Below are positions 1-7,976 of a stretch of 64,000 nucleotides of DNA, piece by piece. Position numbers and translations under genes: made by a program. The notes under the pieces are model-generated. The model had not been told where the DNA came from and made no database searches. It was given only the letters and a program-made list of their open reading frames with translations. The stretch comes from Bdellovibrio bacteriovorus. GTDB lineage: Bacteria; Bdellovibrionota; Bdellovibrionia; Bdellovibrionales; Bdellovibrionaceae. The stretch covers positions 868,001 to 932,000 of the forward strand of contig NZ_LUKE01000001.1 of the NCBI RefSeq assembly GCF_001592735.1, given 5' to 3'. Each line of letters starts with the position of its first letter. The stretch's first letter is position 1.

Positions 1-1
1 C

Positions 2-1183
2 TTTGCCGGCCTCACCGTTTCCTTAAGATTGGCGCAAAAAGGTTTCACGGTCGACCTTTACGAAAGTTCATCGCGCGTCGGTGGACTTTTAGGAACTGAA
101 AACACCGAGCACGGCTTAGCCGAAAGAGCGGCCAACGCCCTCATCCGCACTTATAAAGCTGAAGAACTTTTCAATGAGCTTGGATTAACTTCCGTTGTGC
201 CTTTAGAAGATTCCAAAAGAAGATTTATCTTTCGCGATAAACCAAAGCGCTGGCCTTTAACAATCCTTGAAACCTTCGCCACGGCTTTTCGTTTTTTACC
301 TTCATTTATTTTTAATAAACCCTCGGTCTTTCCACGCGCCAATGAAACTTTGCATAATTGGGGTGAAAGACATTTGGGCCCTGCGGCCGCTAGATATCTT
401 TTAGGCCCTGCCATGCAAGGCATTTACGCCACGGGGGCAGAACACTTAAGTTCAGAACTTATTTTAGGTCCGTCTTTTCGTCGCAAAACAAAAAGCGGAG
501 CTTTCCGAGGTCTTTTGACGGGCACCAATGGCATGCAAGGCCTGGTGGATGCGCTTGAGGAAAAACTAAAGAGCTTGGGCGTAAAAATTCATTTAAACAC
601 TCAAGTGAATGTCAGCGAGCTTCAAGGCCCGGTCGTGATCGCGACGTCTAGCACCGCGGCGGCAAAAATTTTAGAAACTGCCGAGCCTCACACCGCAAAG
701 CTTTTAAATCGTATCAATACCGCAAGCCTTTTAAGTGTGAAGCTGTTTTTTAAAACCCGCCAGACGAAATACAAAGGTTTTGGCTGCTTGGTTCCGCAAC
801 TTTACGGGATGAAGACTTTAGGGGTTTTGATGAATACCTATATCTTCCCGGATCGCGATAAAACTTATAACGAAACGTGGATCTTAGGTGGCAACAATGC
901 CGGTGATATCTTAGATGCCGCCGACAGTGAAATTTTGAAACAAATTGCCGAAGAACGATTCAAAATCTTAGGCATCAAGGACGCGCTTTTAGATTATCGT
1001 TTGCATCGCTGGAAAAAGGCCTTACCACTTTATGATTTGGAACTTGAAAAAGTTCTGCACGAGCTTAAATCCCAACCCCAGGGTCGCGTTTTTTTACATG
1101 GGAATTATCTGGGCGGCATTGGCTTAAGCAAAATCTTAGATCGCAGCGATGAATTGGCAGAGGAGATTGCAAACCGTGGCTAA
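2..1183 (+). CDS. hemG: Protoporphyrinogen oxidase, 5' end cut by the window
   Basis: FAD-dependent oxidase of the HemG/HemY amine-oxidase class that turns protoporphyrinogen IX into protoporphyrin IX, the step before iron insertion. The reading frame is open from the first bases and reads FAGLTVSLRLAQKG before VDLYE, so the GxGxxG FAD-binding loop lies upstream of the window and any apparent start near 29 is internal. VDLYESSSRVGG is the usual strand-and-loop after the dinucleotide motif, and the C-terminal GNYLGGIGLSK is the typical second FAD contact. It overlaps hemH by 8 bases, which fits translational coupling of the last two haem steps. Known for the family: membrane-associated and oxygen-using. 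The product assignment is confident; the true start is not visible. Confidence 0.9.
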   Translation, partial: FAGLTVSLRLAQKGFTVDLYESSSRVGGLLGTENTEHGLAERAANALIRTYKAEELFNELGLTSVVPLEDSKRRFIFRDKPKRWPLTILETFATAFRFLPSFIFNKPSVFPRANETLHNWGERHLGPAAARYLLGPAMQGIYATGAEHLSSELILGPSFRRKTKSGAFRGLLTGTNGMQGLVDALEEKLKSLGVKIHLNTQVNVSELQGPVVIATSSTAAAKILETAEPHTAKLLNRINTASLLSVKLFFKTRQTKYKGFGCLVPQLYGMKTLGVLMNTYIFPDRDKTYNETWILGGNNAGDILDAADSEILKQIAEERFKILGIKDALLDYRLHRWKKALPLYDLELEKVLHELKSQPQGRVFLHGNYLGGIGLSKILDRSDELAEEIANRG

Positions 1184-2183
1184 AAAAGGTGTTTTATTAC
1201 TTAATATCGGCAGCCCAGAATCTTACCAAGTTCAGGATGTGAAAACGTATTTGCTGAACTTCCTGATGGATCGTGACGTGATTGATTTACCATGGATTGT
1301 TCGTTACCCCTTGGTGAATTGGATCATCGTCCCCAAACGCGCGCCTTTTTCTGCCGCCAACTACAAGAAAGTCTGGATGGAAGGCGAAGGCTCTCCGTTA
1401 ACTGTTTTTAGTGATCGTTTTGCCAAAAAACTTCAAACCGCTCTGGGTTCTGAATATTCCGTCAAAGTGGGTATGCGCTATGCTGAGCCCACCATTGATC
1501 GCGCGTTGGCTGAATTTTCCTCTGAAGGCCTGAAGGACTTACTTATCGTTCCGATGTTCCCTCAATATGCCGAGGCGACAACAGGCTCTTCAGTGAAATA
1601 TACGTTAAATCAAATTCAAAAAAGGGGAGGCCACTTAAACACCCAAGTTCTGCCGGCATTTTTTGATGAGGAATGCTTTATCAATCCGTCCGCCGATCTG
1701 GCACGACAAACTGTTTCCGGTAAAGAGGTCGATCATTTTCTATTTTCATTTCACGGGCTCCCTGAAAGTCACGTCAAAAAAATCGAAGGCTGCCTGATCA
1801 CGCCGGACTGCTGTTTGCAAAAAAATGCGTGCGCTAAAAACTGTTATCGGGCGCAATGTTTTGCCTCTGCCCAGGCCATCGCGAACCGCTTGGGATTGCA
1901 AAAAAATCAATGGAGCGTTTCATTTCAGTCCCGTCTCGGTCGCGCCGAATGGTTAAAACCTTCCACGGAGCATTCCATCCAGGAATTGGCAAAAAGAGGG
2001 CTTAAAAGTATAGCTGTCATCTGCCCGAGCTTCGTCGCAGATTGCATTGAAACCCTAGAAGAAATCGGCATCGGTGGTGAAGAAGTCTTTCATGAACATG
2101 GGGGAAAAGAATTCAATCTTGTCCCGTGCGTGAATGAAAATGACGCTTGGGTTTCAGGATTTGCAGAGCTTATTAAAAATTAA
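1176..2183 (+). CDS. hemH: Ferrochelatase with Cys-rich insert
   Basis: Inserts Fe2+ into protoporphyrin IX to make protohaem. FSFHGLPESH contains the ferrochelatase active-site His. I chose GTG at 1176 because AGGAG lies about ten bases upstream and translation then begins AKKGVLLLNIGSPES, where the family normally starts; an ATG 27 bases earlier would add an unusual extension. Right after the active site there is a cluster of six cysteines (EGC, DCC, NAC, KNC, AQC) within about 25 residues. Internal Cys motifs of this kind bind a [2Fe-2S] cluster in one class of bacterial ferrochelatases, which as I recall includes Bdellovibrio; cluster binding here is inferred. The gene starts inside the end of hemG. 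Confidence 0.93.
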   Translation: MAKKGVLLLNIGSPESYQVQDVKTYLLNFLMDRDVIDLPWIVRYPLVNWIIVPKRAPFSAANYKKVWMEGEGSPLTVFSDRFAKKLQTALGSEYSVKVGMRYAEPTIDRALAEFSSEGLKDLLIVPMFPQYAEATTGSSVKYTLNQIQKRGGHLNTQVLPAFFDEECFINPSADLARQTVSGKEVDHFLFSFHGLPESHVKKIEGCLITPDCCLQKNACAKNCYRAQCFASAQAIANRLGLQKNQWSVSFQSRLGRAEWLKPSTEHSIQELAKRGLKSIAVICPSFVADCIETLEEIGIGGEEVFHEHGGKEFNLVPCVNENDAWVSGFAELIKN

Positions 2184-2192
2184 AAAACTTTT

Positions 2193-2873
2193 TTACGGAA
2201 TCCAATGCAAGAAAAGCGGGATCAAGATCGCTGTCATCAGACCGTTTAAAGCCATCGCCAGTCCCGCAAAAGCTCCCGCCATTTCATGAATTTGAAAAGC
2301 TCTAAAAGTTCCCAAACCATGCGATGAAAGACCCATAGCAAATCCTTGCACCAAAGGATCTTTGACTTTCACTAAGCGCATCACGGTCGTCGCCATAAGC
2401 GCCCCGGCCACTCCGGTGATCATCACAAAGACCGTGGCTAATGCGGGTGTTCCCCCGATTTTTTCTGAAATCCCCATTGCAATCGGTGTTGTCACGGATT
2501 TCGGGGACAGTGAAAGCAGAATTTCGTGAGGCAAACCTAATAGATGCCCTATTAAAACCGCACTAAAGATCCCCACAAAAGATCCCACAGCCAAAGCGAT
2601 GACTAACGGAACCAAAACTCGGCGCAAGCGCGACAGTTGTAAAAATAGCGGCAACGCAAAACTGACGGTGGCCGGCCCCAACATAAAATGAATCGGCCGA
2701 ACACCCCTAAAGTAATCCGCGTATGAAATCTGAAAAACTAAAAGCACCGCAATGATCGCTATCATCGCTAAGACCGGGGGACTGAGAAGAGGATGATGAG
2801 ATCCCCGTTCACTCACCTTACGGGCCAGCAGATAAAATCCCAACGTAATGATCAGGGAAAACAACTCAATCAT
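2193..2873 (-). CDS. lrgB: LrgB/CidB-family membrane protein
   Basis: Integral membrane protein of 226 residues with about six hydrophobic segments. The family core is clear: LSPKSVTTPIAMGISE in the middle, GVAGALM, and GLSSHGLGTFRAFQI near the C-terminus. LrgB/CidB proteins act with the small LrgA/CidA holin-like protein; roles in murein hydrolase export, cell lysis and, in plants and some bacteria, glycolate or pyruvate transport have been described. It starts 8 bases inside the end of lrgA, so the two form an operon. Because lrgA is frameshifted here, lrgB may work alone or the pair may be decaying. lrgB itself is intact. Confidence 0.88.
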   Translation of the reverse strand: MIELFSLIITLGFYLLARKVSERGSHHPLLSPPVLAMIAIIAVLLVFQISYADYFRGVRPIHFMLGPATVSFALPLFLQLSRLRRVLVPLVIALAVGSFVGIFSAVLIGHLLGLPHEILLSLSPKSVTTPIAMGISEKIGGTPALATVFVMITGVAGALMATTVMRLVKVKDPLVQGFAMGLSSHGLGTFRAFQIHEMAGAFAGLAMALNGLMTAILIPLFLHWIP

Positions 2874-3248
2874 GGGATTTTTCCGGCGAAAAATATTTTA
2901 GCAATAAGTTAAAGAACCACGCCGTCACGGCCAAGGTGATCGCCGTGCTTATCACCAATGTAAAAAACATCGCTGCCCCATAGCGACCAAATAAATCAAA
3001 ATACTCGATCAGGCCCACCCCCGCTGGTACAAAAAACAGGGCCAAATAAGAATTAATAAAACGACTTAAGGCCTCCACCTGGTTTTTGATTTTTGGCACC
3101 AGTAACAGGGCGATAAAAAATAAACCATCCCAATGACCGGACCTGGGATAAAAAGTCCCAGCAACGTCGAAGTGGCTTCACCCAAAAACTGGAAAAAAAT
3201 AAGAATTAAAAGGCCTAAGACCATACCCAACAGCCTATCACCGCTCAC
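2866..3248 (-). pseudogene. lrgA: LrgA/CidA holin-like protein, interrupted by a one-base frameshift
   Basis: The N-terminal part (start 3248) reads MSGDRLLGMVLGLLILIFFQF ending in GLFIPGPVIGMV, a standard LrgA start. The frame then runs into nonsense and stops at 3066. The rest of the protein, beginning VPKIKNQVEALSRF, continues in another frame from about 3105 to 2866. The break falls at a run of six A on the plus strand (3115-3120). A seventh base there would restore GMVYFFIALLLVPKIKN, a normal second transmembrane segment. Everything else is family-like and about 127 residues long in total. The change may be a real mutation, a homopolymer sequencing error or a slippage site; the sequence alone cannot decide. 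Confidence 0.75.
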
Positions 3249-3269
3249 TATGAAATATAACCAATTTAA

Positions 3270-3302
3270 GTCTCAAAATGCGGCACTGTCTAAGTTTGAG
3301 AC
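3270..3302. repeat. GTCTCAAA / TTTGAGAC inverted repeat before dacB
   Basis: GTCTCAAA at 3270-3277 is matched by TTTGAGAC at 3295-3302 with 17 bases between. It sits in the divergent region between lrgA and dacB, 78 bases before the dacB start, where an operator could lie. The right arm continues as AGCT, giving TTTGAGACAGCT, which recurs exactly in the hairpin beside the ADP-ribosyltransferase-like gene near 54390-54400. The function is unknown. Confidence 0.4.
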
Positions 3303-3379
3303 AGCTGACAACGAATTATTTGCCCCTCCACGGCGCACGAAACTTGAACCCCTTGCTAACGCCCCCAAAGGAGCAGGAC

Positions 3380-4741
3380 ATGAACGTAATCTCTAAATCA
3401 TTAAAGTCACTGGCCGCGGCCTCGATCTTACTAGCCGCCCCTTCAGCCATGGCCGTGAAATTTTCGATGAATGCTATGTGCTATCTTCAAGACAAGAAAG
3501 ACGCCCAAGTCCGCCCTTTTAATCCGACGGAGTCCGAGGCGGCGCGCAGTTCTAAATGGGTGCGCAATAATCCCACGAATGTCAGCGAAGGCGATCTTCA
3601 TGAAAAGTTCCGTATTGCCTCTTTATCAAAGGTTTTAGTATCCCACTGGGCGATTGCCAAGCTGGGGCCTGAATACCGCTTCACCACCAAGGTTCATATC
3701 ACGCCAACAAATTCGGACAAGTCTTGCTTTGTTCATCTATCAGGGGACCAAGACATCTTTTTTGGTATCGAGATTTTAAGTAGCACGTTCCAACAACTGC
3801 GCAAGGTGATGGACGAACAAAACTGCGAACGCATTTCTCAGCTTTCTTACGATGAAAATATCGTCATTCCCTTTAAAAGCGGTCGCTTTATTATGCAACA
3901 CCGGGAGGATTCTGGCTTTCGCGGTTCTGATCCCGATCTTTTCTATGGACCGATCACAACCCCAAAAGCTTTAAAAGAGGCTTTGGCAAAAACAAAATCG
4001 GGTCAGTCTTTGAAGGTTGAAAAAATCGGTAAAAGCTTGGCCTCGGCATTTGCAGAATACAAAAACACCGTTCCAATGCGGACGTTCTCTTTCAAATCGC
4101 GCCCACTGCACATGATGTTGCGTGAATTCAATATTTATTCATCCAACGTTCCGCCCAATATCTTGTTTGAAAAATTAGGCGGTCGCGAAGCTTACAAGTC
4201 CTTTTTGGCTTCACGTCTTTCAATGGGTGATATGCAAGCCGATGTCTTTAATGGTTCAGGCTATCCGGTGAATCCAAATACGGATCGAAAAGACAACATG
4301 GTTTCTTGCAGCACTTTCGTGCGTGTGGTTCAAGATCTCGACACTATGCTGACGAACTATAAAGGTGTCCGCCGTTTTCAAATGGCCGATGTCATGGGCG
4401 TGGGCGGAACCGGTGAAACCTACACGACCTTTAAAAGTCTTTACGCCGCCCCCATGTTCCACAACACTTTGGTGGCTAAAACCGGCTCGGCCAACAACGC
4501 GATCACGTTCGGTGGTATGATTTCAACCGCCGAAGGAGATCTTTATTTTGGCGCGTTCACCAATCCTGAACGTTATCAGGAGCTTTATCAACCCCGAGAG
4601 TACATCCGTGACCTGGTAACGATCATGGCTAAGCGTTATCAACTAAAAAAATTCGATTACACGCAAATTGGTCTTATGAGTCCGATCGATGATATGGCAA
4701 AGTTTAAAGAGGAAAAGAATTTATCCAGCTCTTTAAAGTAG
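3380..4741 (+). CDS. dacB: Secreted S13 D-Ala-D-Ala carboxypeptidase/endopeptidase (PBP4/DacB type)
   Basis: Serine peptidase that cleaves D-Ala peptide bonds in peptidoglycan. From the ATG at 3380, which follows AAAGGAG, the 453-residue protein has a signal peptide (about residues 1-25, ending PSAMA). The penicillin-binding motifs are S81-L-S-K84 (SxxK), S254-S-N256 (SxN) and K367-T-G (KTG). The ankyrin gene follows after 6 bases. In B. bacteriovorus the DacB-type enzyme Bd3459 is secreted into prey to loosen and round the prey wall, and the adjacent ankyrin protein protects the predator from it; the same gene order here makes this the likely orthologue. An in-frame ATG at 3278 would hide the signal peptide behind a 34-residue leader and has no ribosome site. 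Confidence 0.92.
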   Translation: MNVISKSLKSLAAASILLAAPSAMAVKFSMNAMCYLQDKKDAQVRPFNPTESEAARSSKWVRNNPTNVSEGDLHEKFRIASLSKVLVSHWAIAKLGPEYRFTTKVHITPTNSDKSCFVHLSGDQDIFFGIEILSSTFQQLRKVMDEQNCERISQLSYDENIVIPFKSGRFIMQHREDSGFRGSDPDLFYGPITTPKALKEALAKTKSGQSLKVEKIGKSLASAFAEYKNTVPMRTFSFKSRPLHMMLREFNIYSSNVPPNILFEKLGGREAYKSFLASRLSMGDMQADVFNGSGYPVNPNTDRKDNMVSCSTFVRVVQDLDTMLTNYKGVRRFQMADVMGVGGTGETYTTFKSLYAAPMFHNTLVAKTGSANNAITFGGMISTAEGDLYFGAFTNPERYQELYQPREYIRDLVTIMAKRYQLKKFDYTQIGLMSPIDDMAKFKEEKNLSSSLK

Positions 4742-4747
4742 GATCCG

Positions 4748-5290
4748 ATGAAGCATGTTTTTATCGTAGTTGCTCTTTTAATATCCCTGCCGACATGGGC
4801 GACGGGGACCAGCAAGAAAAAACACACACCCGTCATGAAGGCCGCGGCCAGTGGTCAGGTCCAAGAACTAAAATCCCTGATCGCCAAAAAATCAAATCTC
4901 AACACCAAAGATAAAAACGGCAACACCGCCCTGTTTTTTGCGATCTCGAACGATCATACCGAAGCCGCTAAGATCTTAATTGAAGGCGGCGCCGAGCTGA
5001 CGAATTTCAATGAAAACGGCGATTCGGCTTTGGTCACCGCCGTCTCTTTTAATAACACCACGTTGATCGAACTGATCTTAAAGAAAAAACCCGCACTTTT
5101 GAACTTGATAAATCCCGATAAGCAAACGCCTTTGATGAAGGCCGCGGAAGTCGGCTCCGTAGAAACGGTGCGATTGCTGGTGAGTGCGGGGGCCGATTTA
5201 AAAGCCCGCGACAAATTTAATCGCACGGCTTATGACATCGCGAAAGAATCGCAAAACAATGAGTCCTTGGAATTCTTAAAGCCTAAATAA
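4748..5290 (+). CDS. Secreted ankyrin-repeat protein, probable DacB self-protection factor
   Basis: 180 residues: a signal peptide (MKHVFIVVALLISLPTWATG), then about four and a half ankyrin repeats (roughly 26-59, 60-92, 93-126, 127-159 and a partial cap to 180), with TALFFAI, TPLMKAAEVG and LLVSAGADL as clear repeat cores. It begins 6 bases after dacB and is probably co-transcribed and exported to the same compartment. Its counterpart in B. bacteriovorus, Bd3460, binds and blocks the DacB endopeptidases so that the predator does not round its own wall. That function is known for Bd3460; here it is inferred from gene order, export and fold. A 13-bp hairpin terminator follows immediately. Confidence 0.9.
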   Translation: MKHVFIVVALLISLPTWATGTSKKKHTPVMKAAASGQVQELKSLIAKKSNLNTKDKNGNTALFFAISNDHTEAAKILIEGGAELTNFNENGDSALVTAVSFNNTTLIELILKKKPALLNLINPDKQTPLMKAAEVGSVETVRLLVSAGADLKARDKFNRTAYDIAKESQNNESLEFLKPK

Positions 5291-5321
5291 AAAGAATCCC
5301 GGGTTGTCCCGGGATTCTTTT
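5291..5321. terminator. Bidirectional terminator, 13-bp perfect stem
   Basis: AAAGAATCCCGGG (5291-5303) pairs perfectly with CCCGGGATTCTTT (5308-5320) around a TTGT loop. A- and T-rich ends on both sides let it serve both the ankyrin gene (plus) and the DEAD-box helicase gene (minus), which converge here. Confidence 0.88.
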
Positions 5322-5349
5322 GTCCAAATGGAATTCGAAAATTTTAAAC

Positions 5350-7038
5350 TTAAGAGAACAAACGCTTAAAGAATCCAGAGATCTTTTGACCCAGTCCTTT
5401 TTGCGCCACTGCTGCTGGTGCGGGCTTTTTACCATGTTGGTGACGAGGACCTTTCGCGTGTTGAGGATTGCGATTGTCCGGACGTTTGTTGTCATGACGG
5501 CGTTGTTGTCCATCACGGCCTTTTCCACCTTCAAATTTCTTACCTTGATGTTGTCCGTCTCTGCGAGGAGGACGCGAACCCTGCGGACCACCTTGACCGC
5601 CTTGTCCACCCTGAGCACGTTGTTGATCGCGTTCACCACGCTCACCACTGCGTTCGCCGCTACGTTCTGGACGAGGACCACGATCAGGACGGCCGCCACC
5701 TGGGCGACGATTATCACGATCACCACCACGGCCGCCGCCGCGAGGTCCGCGATCTCCGCCACGCCCCCCTTCTCTAGGACCACGAGCGCGATCCACCGAT
5801 TTCGGGTAATGACCTTCATCACGATACGACATGGGCTTAAAGTCTTTGATCAATTGATCATTTTCTAAATAACCAACATTGATTTTGTGTTTTAAATAAT
5901 CCTCAATGCGCGCCAAAGACTCGATGTCTTTATCACCTACTAAAGAGTAAGCATGACCCGTGGTTCCTGCGCGACCGGTACGGCCGATACGGTGAACGTA
6001 AGATTCAGAATCCATCGGCAATTCATAGTTAATAACTAAGTCGACACCTTTGATATCCAATCCACGCGCCGCCACATCTGTGGCCACCAGGATGTTCATA
6101 TCATTTTCAGCTTTAAACTGTTCGATCACGCGATTGCGTTGCGCTTGAGTCAACAAGCTTGAAATCGCCATCGCTGGCACCCCATTGTCGACCAAGAATT
6201 TGGCGATTCGTTCCACACTCATTTTAAAGTTGGTGAAGATGATCGCCTGTTTTGGATTGTGCTTTTTAAGCAAAGACAACAAGTGCTGTGGTTTTTCGTC
6301 ACTGCCTACGTGGAAGATTTCATCTGTCACGTTTTCGGCGCGCGTTTGATCCCGACTGATGTTGATTTCGACAGGCTCTGACCCGAACTGATAAACGGTG
6401 TTCATCACATCAAAGTTCAAAGTCGCACTGAATACCAGCAACTGACGCTCGCGAGGGACACGTTGCAAAATGTATTTCATGTCGTCTTTAAAGCCCATGT
6501 CAAACATACGATCGGCTTCGTCAAAAACGATGGCGCGAACTTGTTTCAAATCTACAAGATGTTCTTTGTAAAGATCGATCAAACGGCCCGGAGTCGCCAC
6601 GATGAATTCAACACCGTTTTTAAGCGCCTCTTTTTGTTTGTCGTAACCGGTCCCCCCGTAGATAGCAAAACCACGAAGACCTGAATCAAGACCGTATTTC
6701 AAAACATTGTCTTGAACTTGTTCGGCCAATTCGCGCGTGGGCACCAAAATCAAAACAAAGTTTTGCGGTTTCCAATCTTTAAACGCGCGTTTTTCAATCG
6801 CCGTTTTTTGTTCTTCGCTGATATCACCAGCAACAGGACGAGCTCTTAAAATACGCTCCATCAAAGGAATTACGAAAGCGGCTGTTTTGCCGGTTCCGGT
6901 TTGTGCAAGTCCGGCAACATCTTTGCCTTCAAGGACTGGAGGCAACGCTTGTTGTTGAATCGGCGTGCACTCTTCATAGTTCAGCTTTTGGATTGCTGAA
7001 AGCAAACTAGGTTCTAGATTTAATTCAGTAAATTTCAA
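5350..7038 (-). CDS. DEAD-box RNA helicase with C-terminal RG-rich tail
   Basis: 562 residues, RhlE-like. In order: PIQQQALP (Q motif), AQTGTGKT (Walker A), PTRELA, TPGRLID, DEAD, SAT, then helicase domain 2 with IIFTNF, VATDVAARGLD and HRIGRTGRAG. After about residue 405 the protein becomes a 130-residue Arg/Gly/Asp-rich region (many GGRGG, GDRGP, RPER units), an RGG-type RNA-binding tail, ending in a short Ala/Lys/Phe segment. The start is TTG at 7038, with GAGG 8 bases upstream. An ATG at 7045 between them opens only a 6-residue frame that ends at 7025 and overlaps the TTG, so initiation may be modulated. Likely roles are ribosome assembly or RNA decay; the substrate cannot be told. Confidence 0.93.
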   Translation of the reverse strand: MKFTELNLEPSLLSAIQKLNYEECTPIQQQALPPVLEGKDVAGLAQTGTGKTAAFVIPLMERILRARPVAGDISEEQKTAIEKRAFKDWKPQNFVLILVPTRELAEQVQDNVLKYGLDSGLRGFAIYGGTGYDKQKEALKNGVEFIVATPGRLIDLYKEHLVDLKQVRAIVFDEADRMFDMGFKDDMKYILQRVPRERQLLVFSATLNFDVMNTVYQFGSEPVEINISRDQTRAENVTDEIFHVGSDEKPQHLLSLLKKHNPKQAIIFTNFKMSVERIAKFLVDNGVPAMAISSLLTQAQRNRVIEQFKAENDMNILVATDVAARGLDIKGVDLVINYELPMDSESYVHRIGRTGRAGTTGHAYSLVGDKDIESLARIEDYLKHKINVGYLENDQLIKDFKPMSYRDEGHYPKSVDRARGPREGGRGGDRGPRGGGRGGDRDNRRPGGGRPDRGPRPERSGERSGERGERDQQRAQGGQGGQGGPQGSRPPRRDGQHQGKKFEGGKGRDGQQRRHDNKRPDNRNPQHAKGPRHQHGKKPAPAAVAQKGLGQKISGFFKRLFS

Positions 7039-7103
7039 TTTTCATACCTCTAACAATAAGCCTCAAACTACTTAGCGAAGAACCAAAAGTCAAAGCTGCC
7101 TAC

Positions 7104-7919
7104 TTAAAAGCCACCGACGAACGCCTTGATCGCGGCCCCGAAGGCCTCAGCTTGATCTGAGTGGACCCAGTGGCCCGCGCCCGGAATCTCGACGCCCTTA
7201 ATCATAGAATTGCTAGCCAACACGCGCTTAAAACTCTCTCGACTGAACTCTTTGGAGTTCTCTCCCCGAACCCACAAAGTGGGTACTTTTAAGCCTTCCA
7301 CTTCATGCCAACGCTCGTCTTCCCGCCCGGCCCGGACCGACTCGACAATGCCATTTTTAGCAAAGCGCCAGTTGATCGTGCCATTGGGCTGTTCAGCCAT
7401 ATTGGAATAAAAGAAGTTCGCCATGACTTGGACATTTTCGCGGGTCTTAGCGTTCTTCACAAAATCCTCGAAAAAGAATCTTTTGGCGTCCTCGCGAGTG
7501 GCAAACGGCACGGGCACCAGATTCAATAAATATTCGTAATATTCATGGGCGTTCGGGGCGGCTTCGGGCCCGATGTCTTCCACGACCAAATGGGACAGAT
7601 ATTCCGGGAAACGGGAGGCAAAGTTTAAAACGTTCCGACCCCCCATCGAATGACCGACCAAAATGAATTTATCCCAGCCCAACTCGTCCACAATCATCTT
7701 GATGTCATCGGCATAGTCTTCTGGACCATAACCGGAAGTGGGTTGGAAGGAGCGCCCATGACCTCTTTGGTCAAAAGCCAGGCAGCGTTCGGTCTTTTCA
7801 AGATCCGCAATAATGCGACGCCAGTTCTGCCCATAGCCCATCAAGCCATGCACAAACACCCATTTGCGCCCGTCTTCGGGACCATAAAATTGATGATAGA
7901 AATTATTAAGATAAGACAT
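7104..7919 (-). CDS. Alpha/beta hydrolase (YbfF/ABHD11-like esterase)
   Basis: About 271 residues from the ATG at 7919; a TTG at 7937 would add six residues and has no ribosome site, while AAAAGGAC sits very close to the ATG. Features: FVHGLMGYGQNW (oxyanion region), FDQRGHGRS, VGHSMGG (nucleophile elbow) and GAGHWVHSD (catalytic His near the C-terminus). There is no signal peptide, so it is cytoplasmic. The closest pattern I recognise is the small acyl-ester hydrolase group YbfF/ABHD11; the substrate is not predictable. It is divergent from pcnB, with about 57 bases between the starts. Confidence 0.82.
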   Translation of the reverse strand: MSYLNNFYHQFYGPEDGRKWVFVHGLMGYGQNWRRIIADLEKTERCLAFDQRGHGRSFQPTSGYGPEDYADDIKMIVDELGWDKFILVGHSMGGRNVLNFASRFPEYLSHLVVEDIGPEAAPNAHEYYEYLLNLVPVPFATREDAKRFFFEDFVKNAKTRENVQVMANFFYSNMAEQPNGTINWRFAKNGIVESVRAGREDERWHEVEGLKVPTLWVRGENSKEFSRESFKRVLASNSMIKGVEIPGAGHWVHSDQAEAFGAAIKAFVGGF

Positions 7920-7976
7920 GTCCTTTTTATATTCCAAATTGAGTTTTGATGCAAAGGGATGTAGATTCAGGCTCTA

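Noticed and set aside
5320-5868. Long plus-strand open frames opposite the helicase RG-rich tail
   Set aside because: They mirror the repetitive Arg/Gly codons; the products are low-complexity Thr/Ala or Asp/His strings with no ribosome site. The helicase frame is clearly real.
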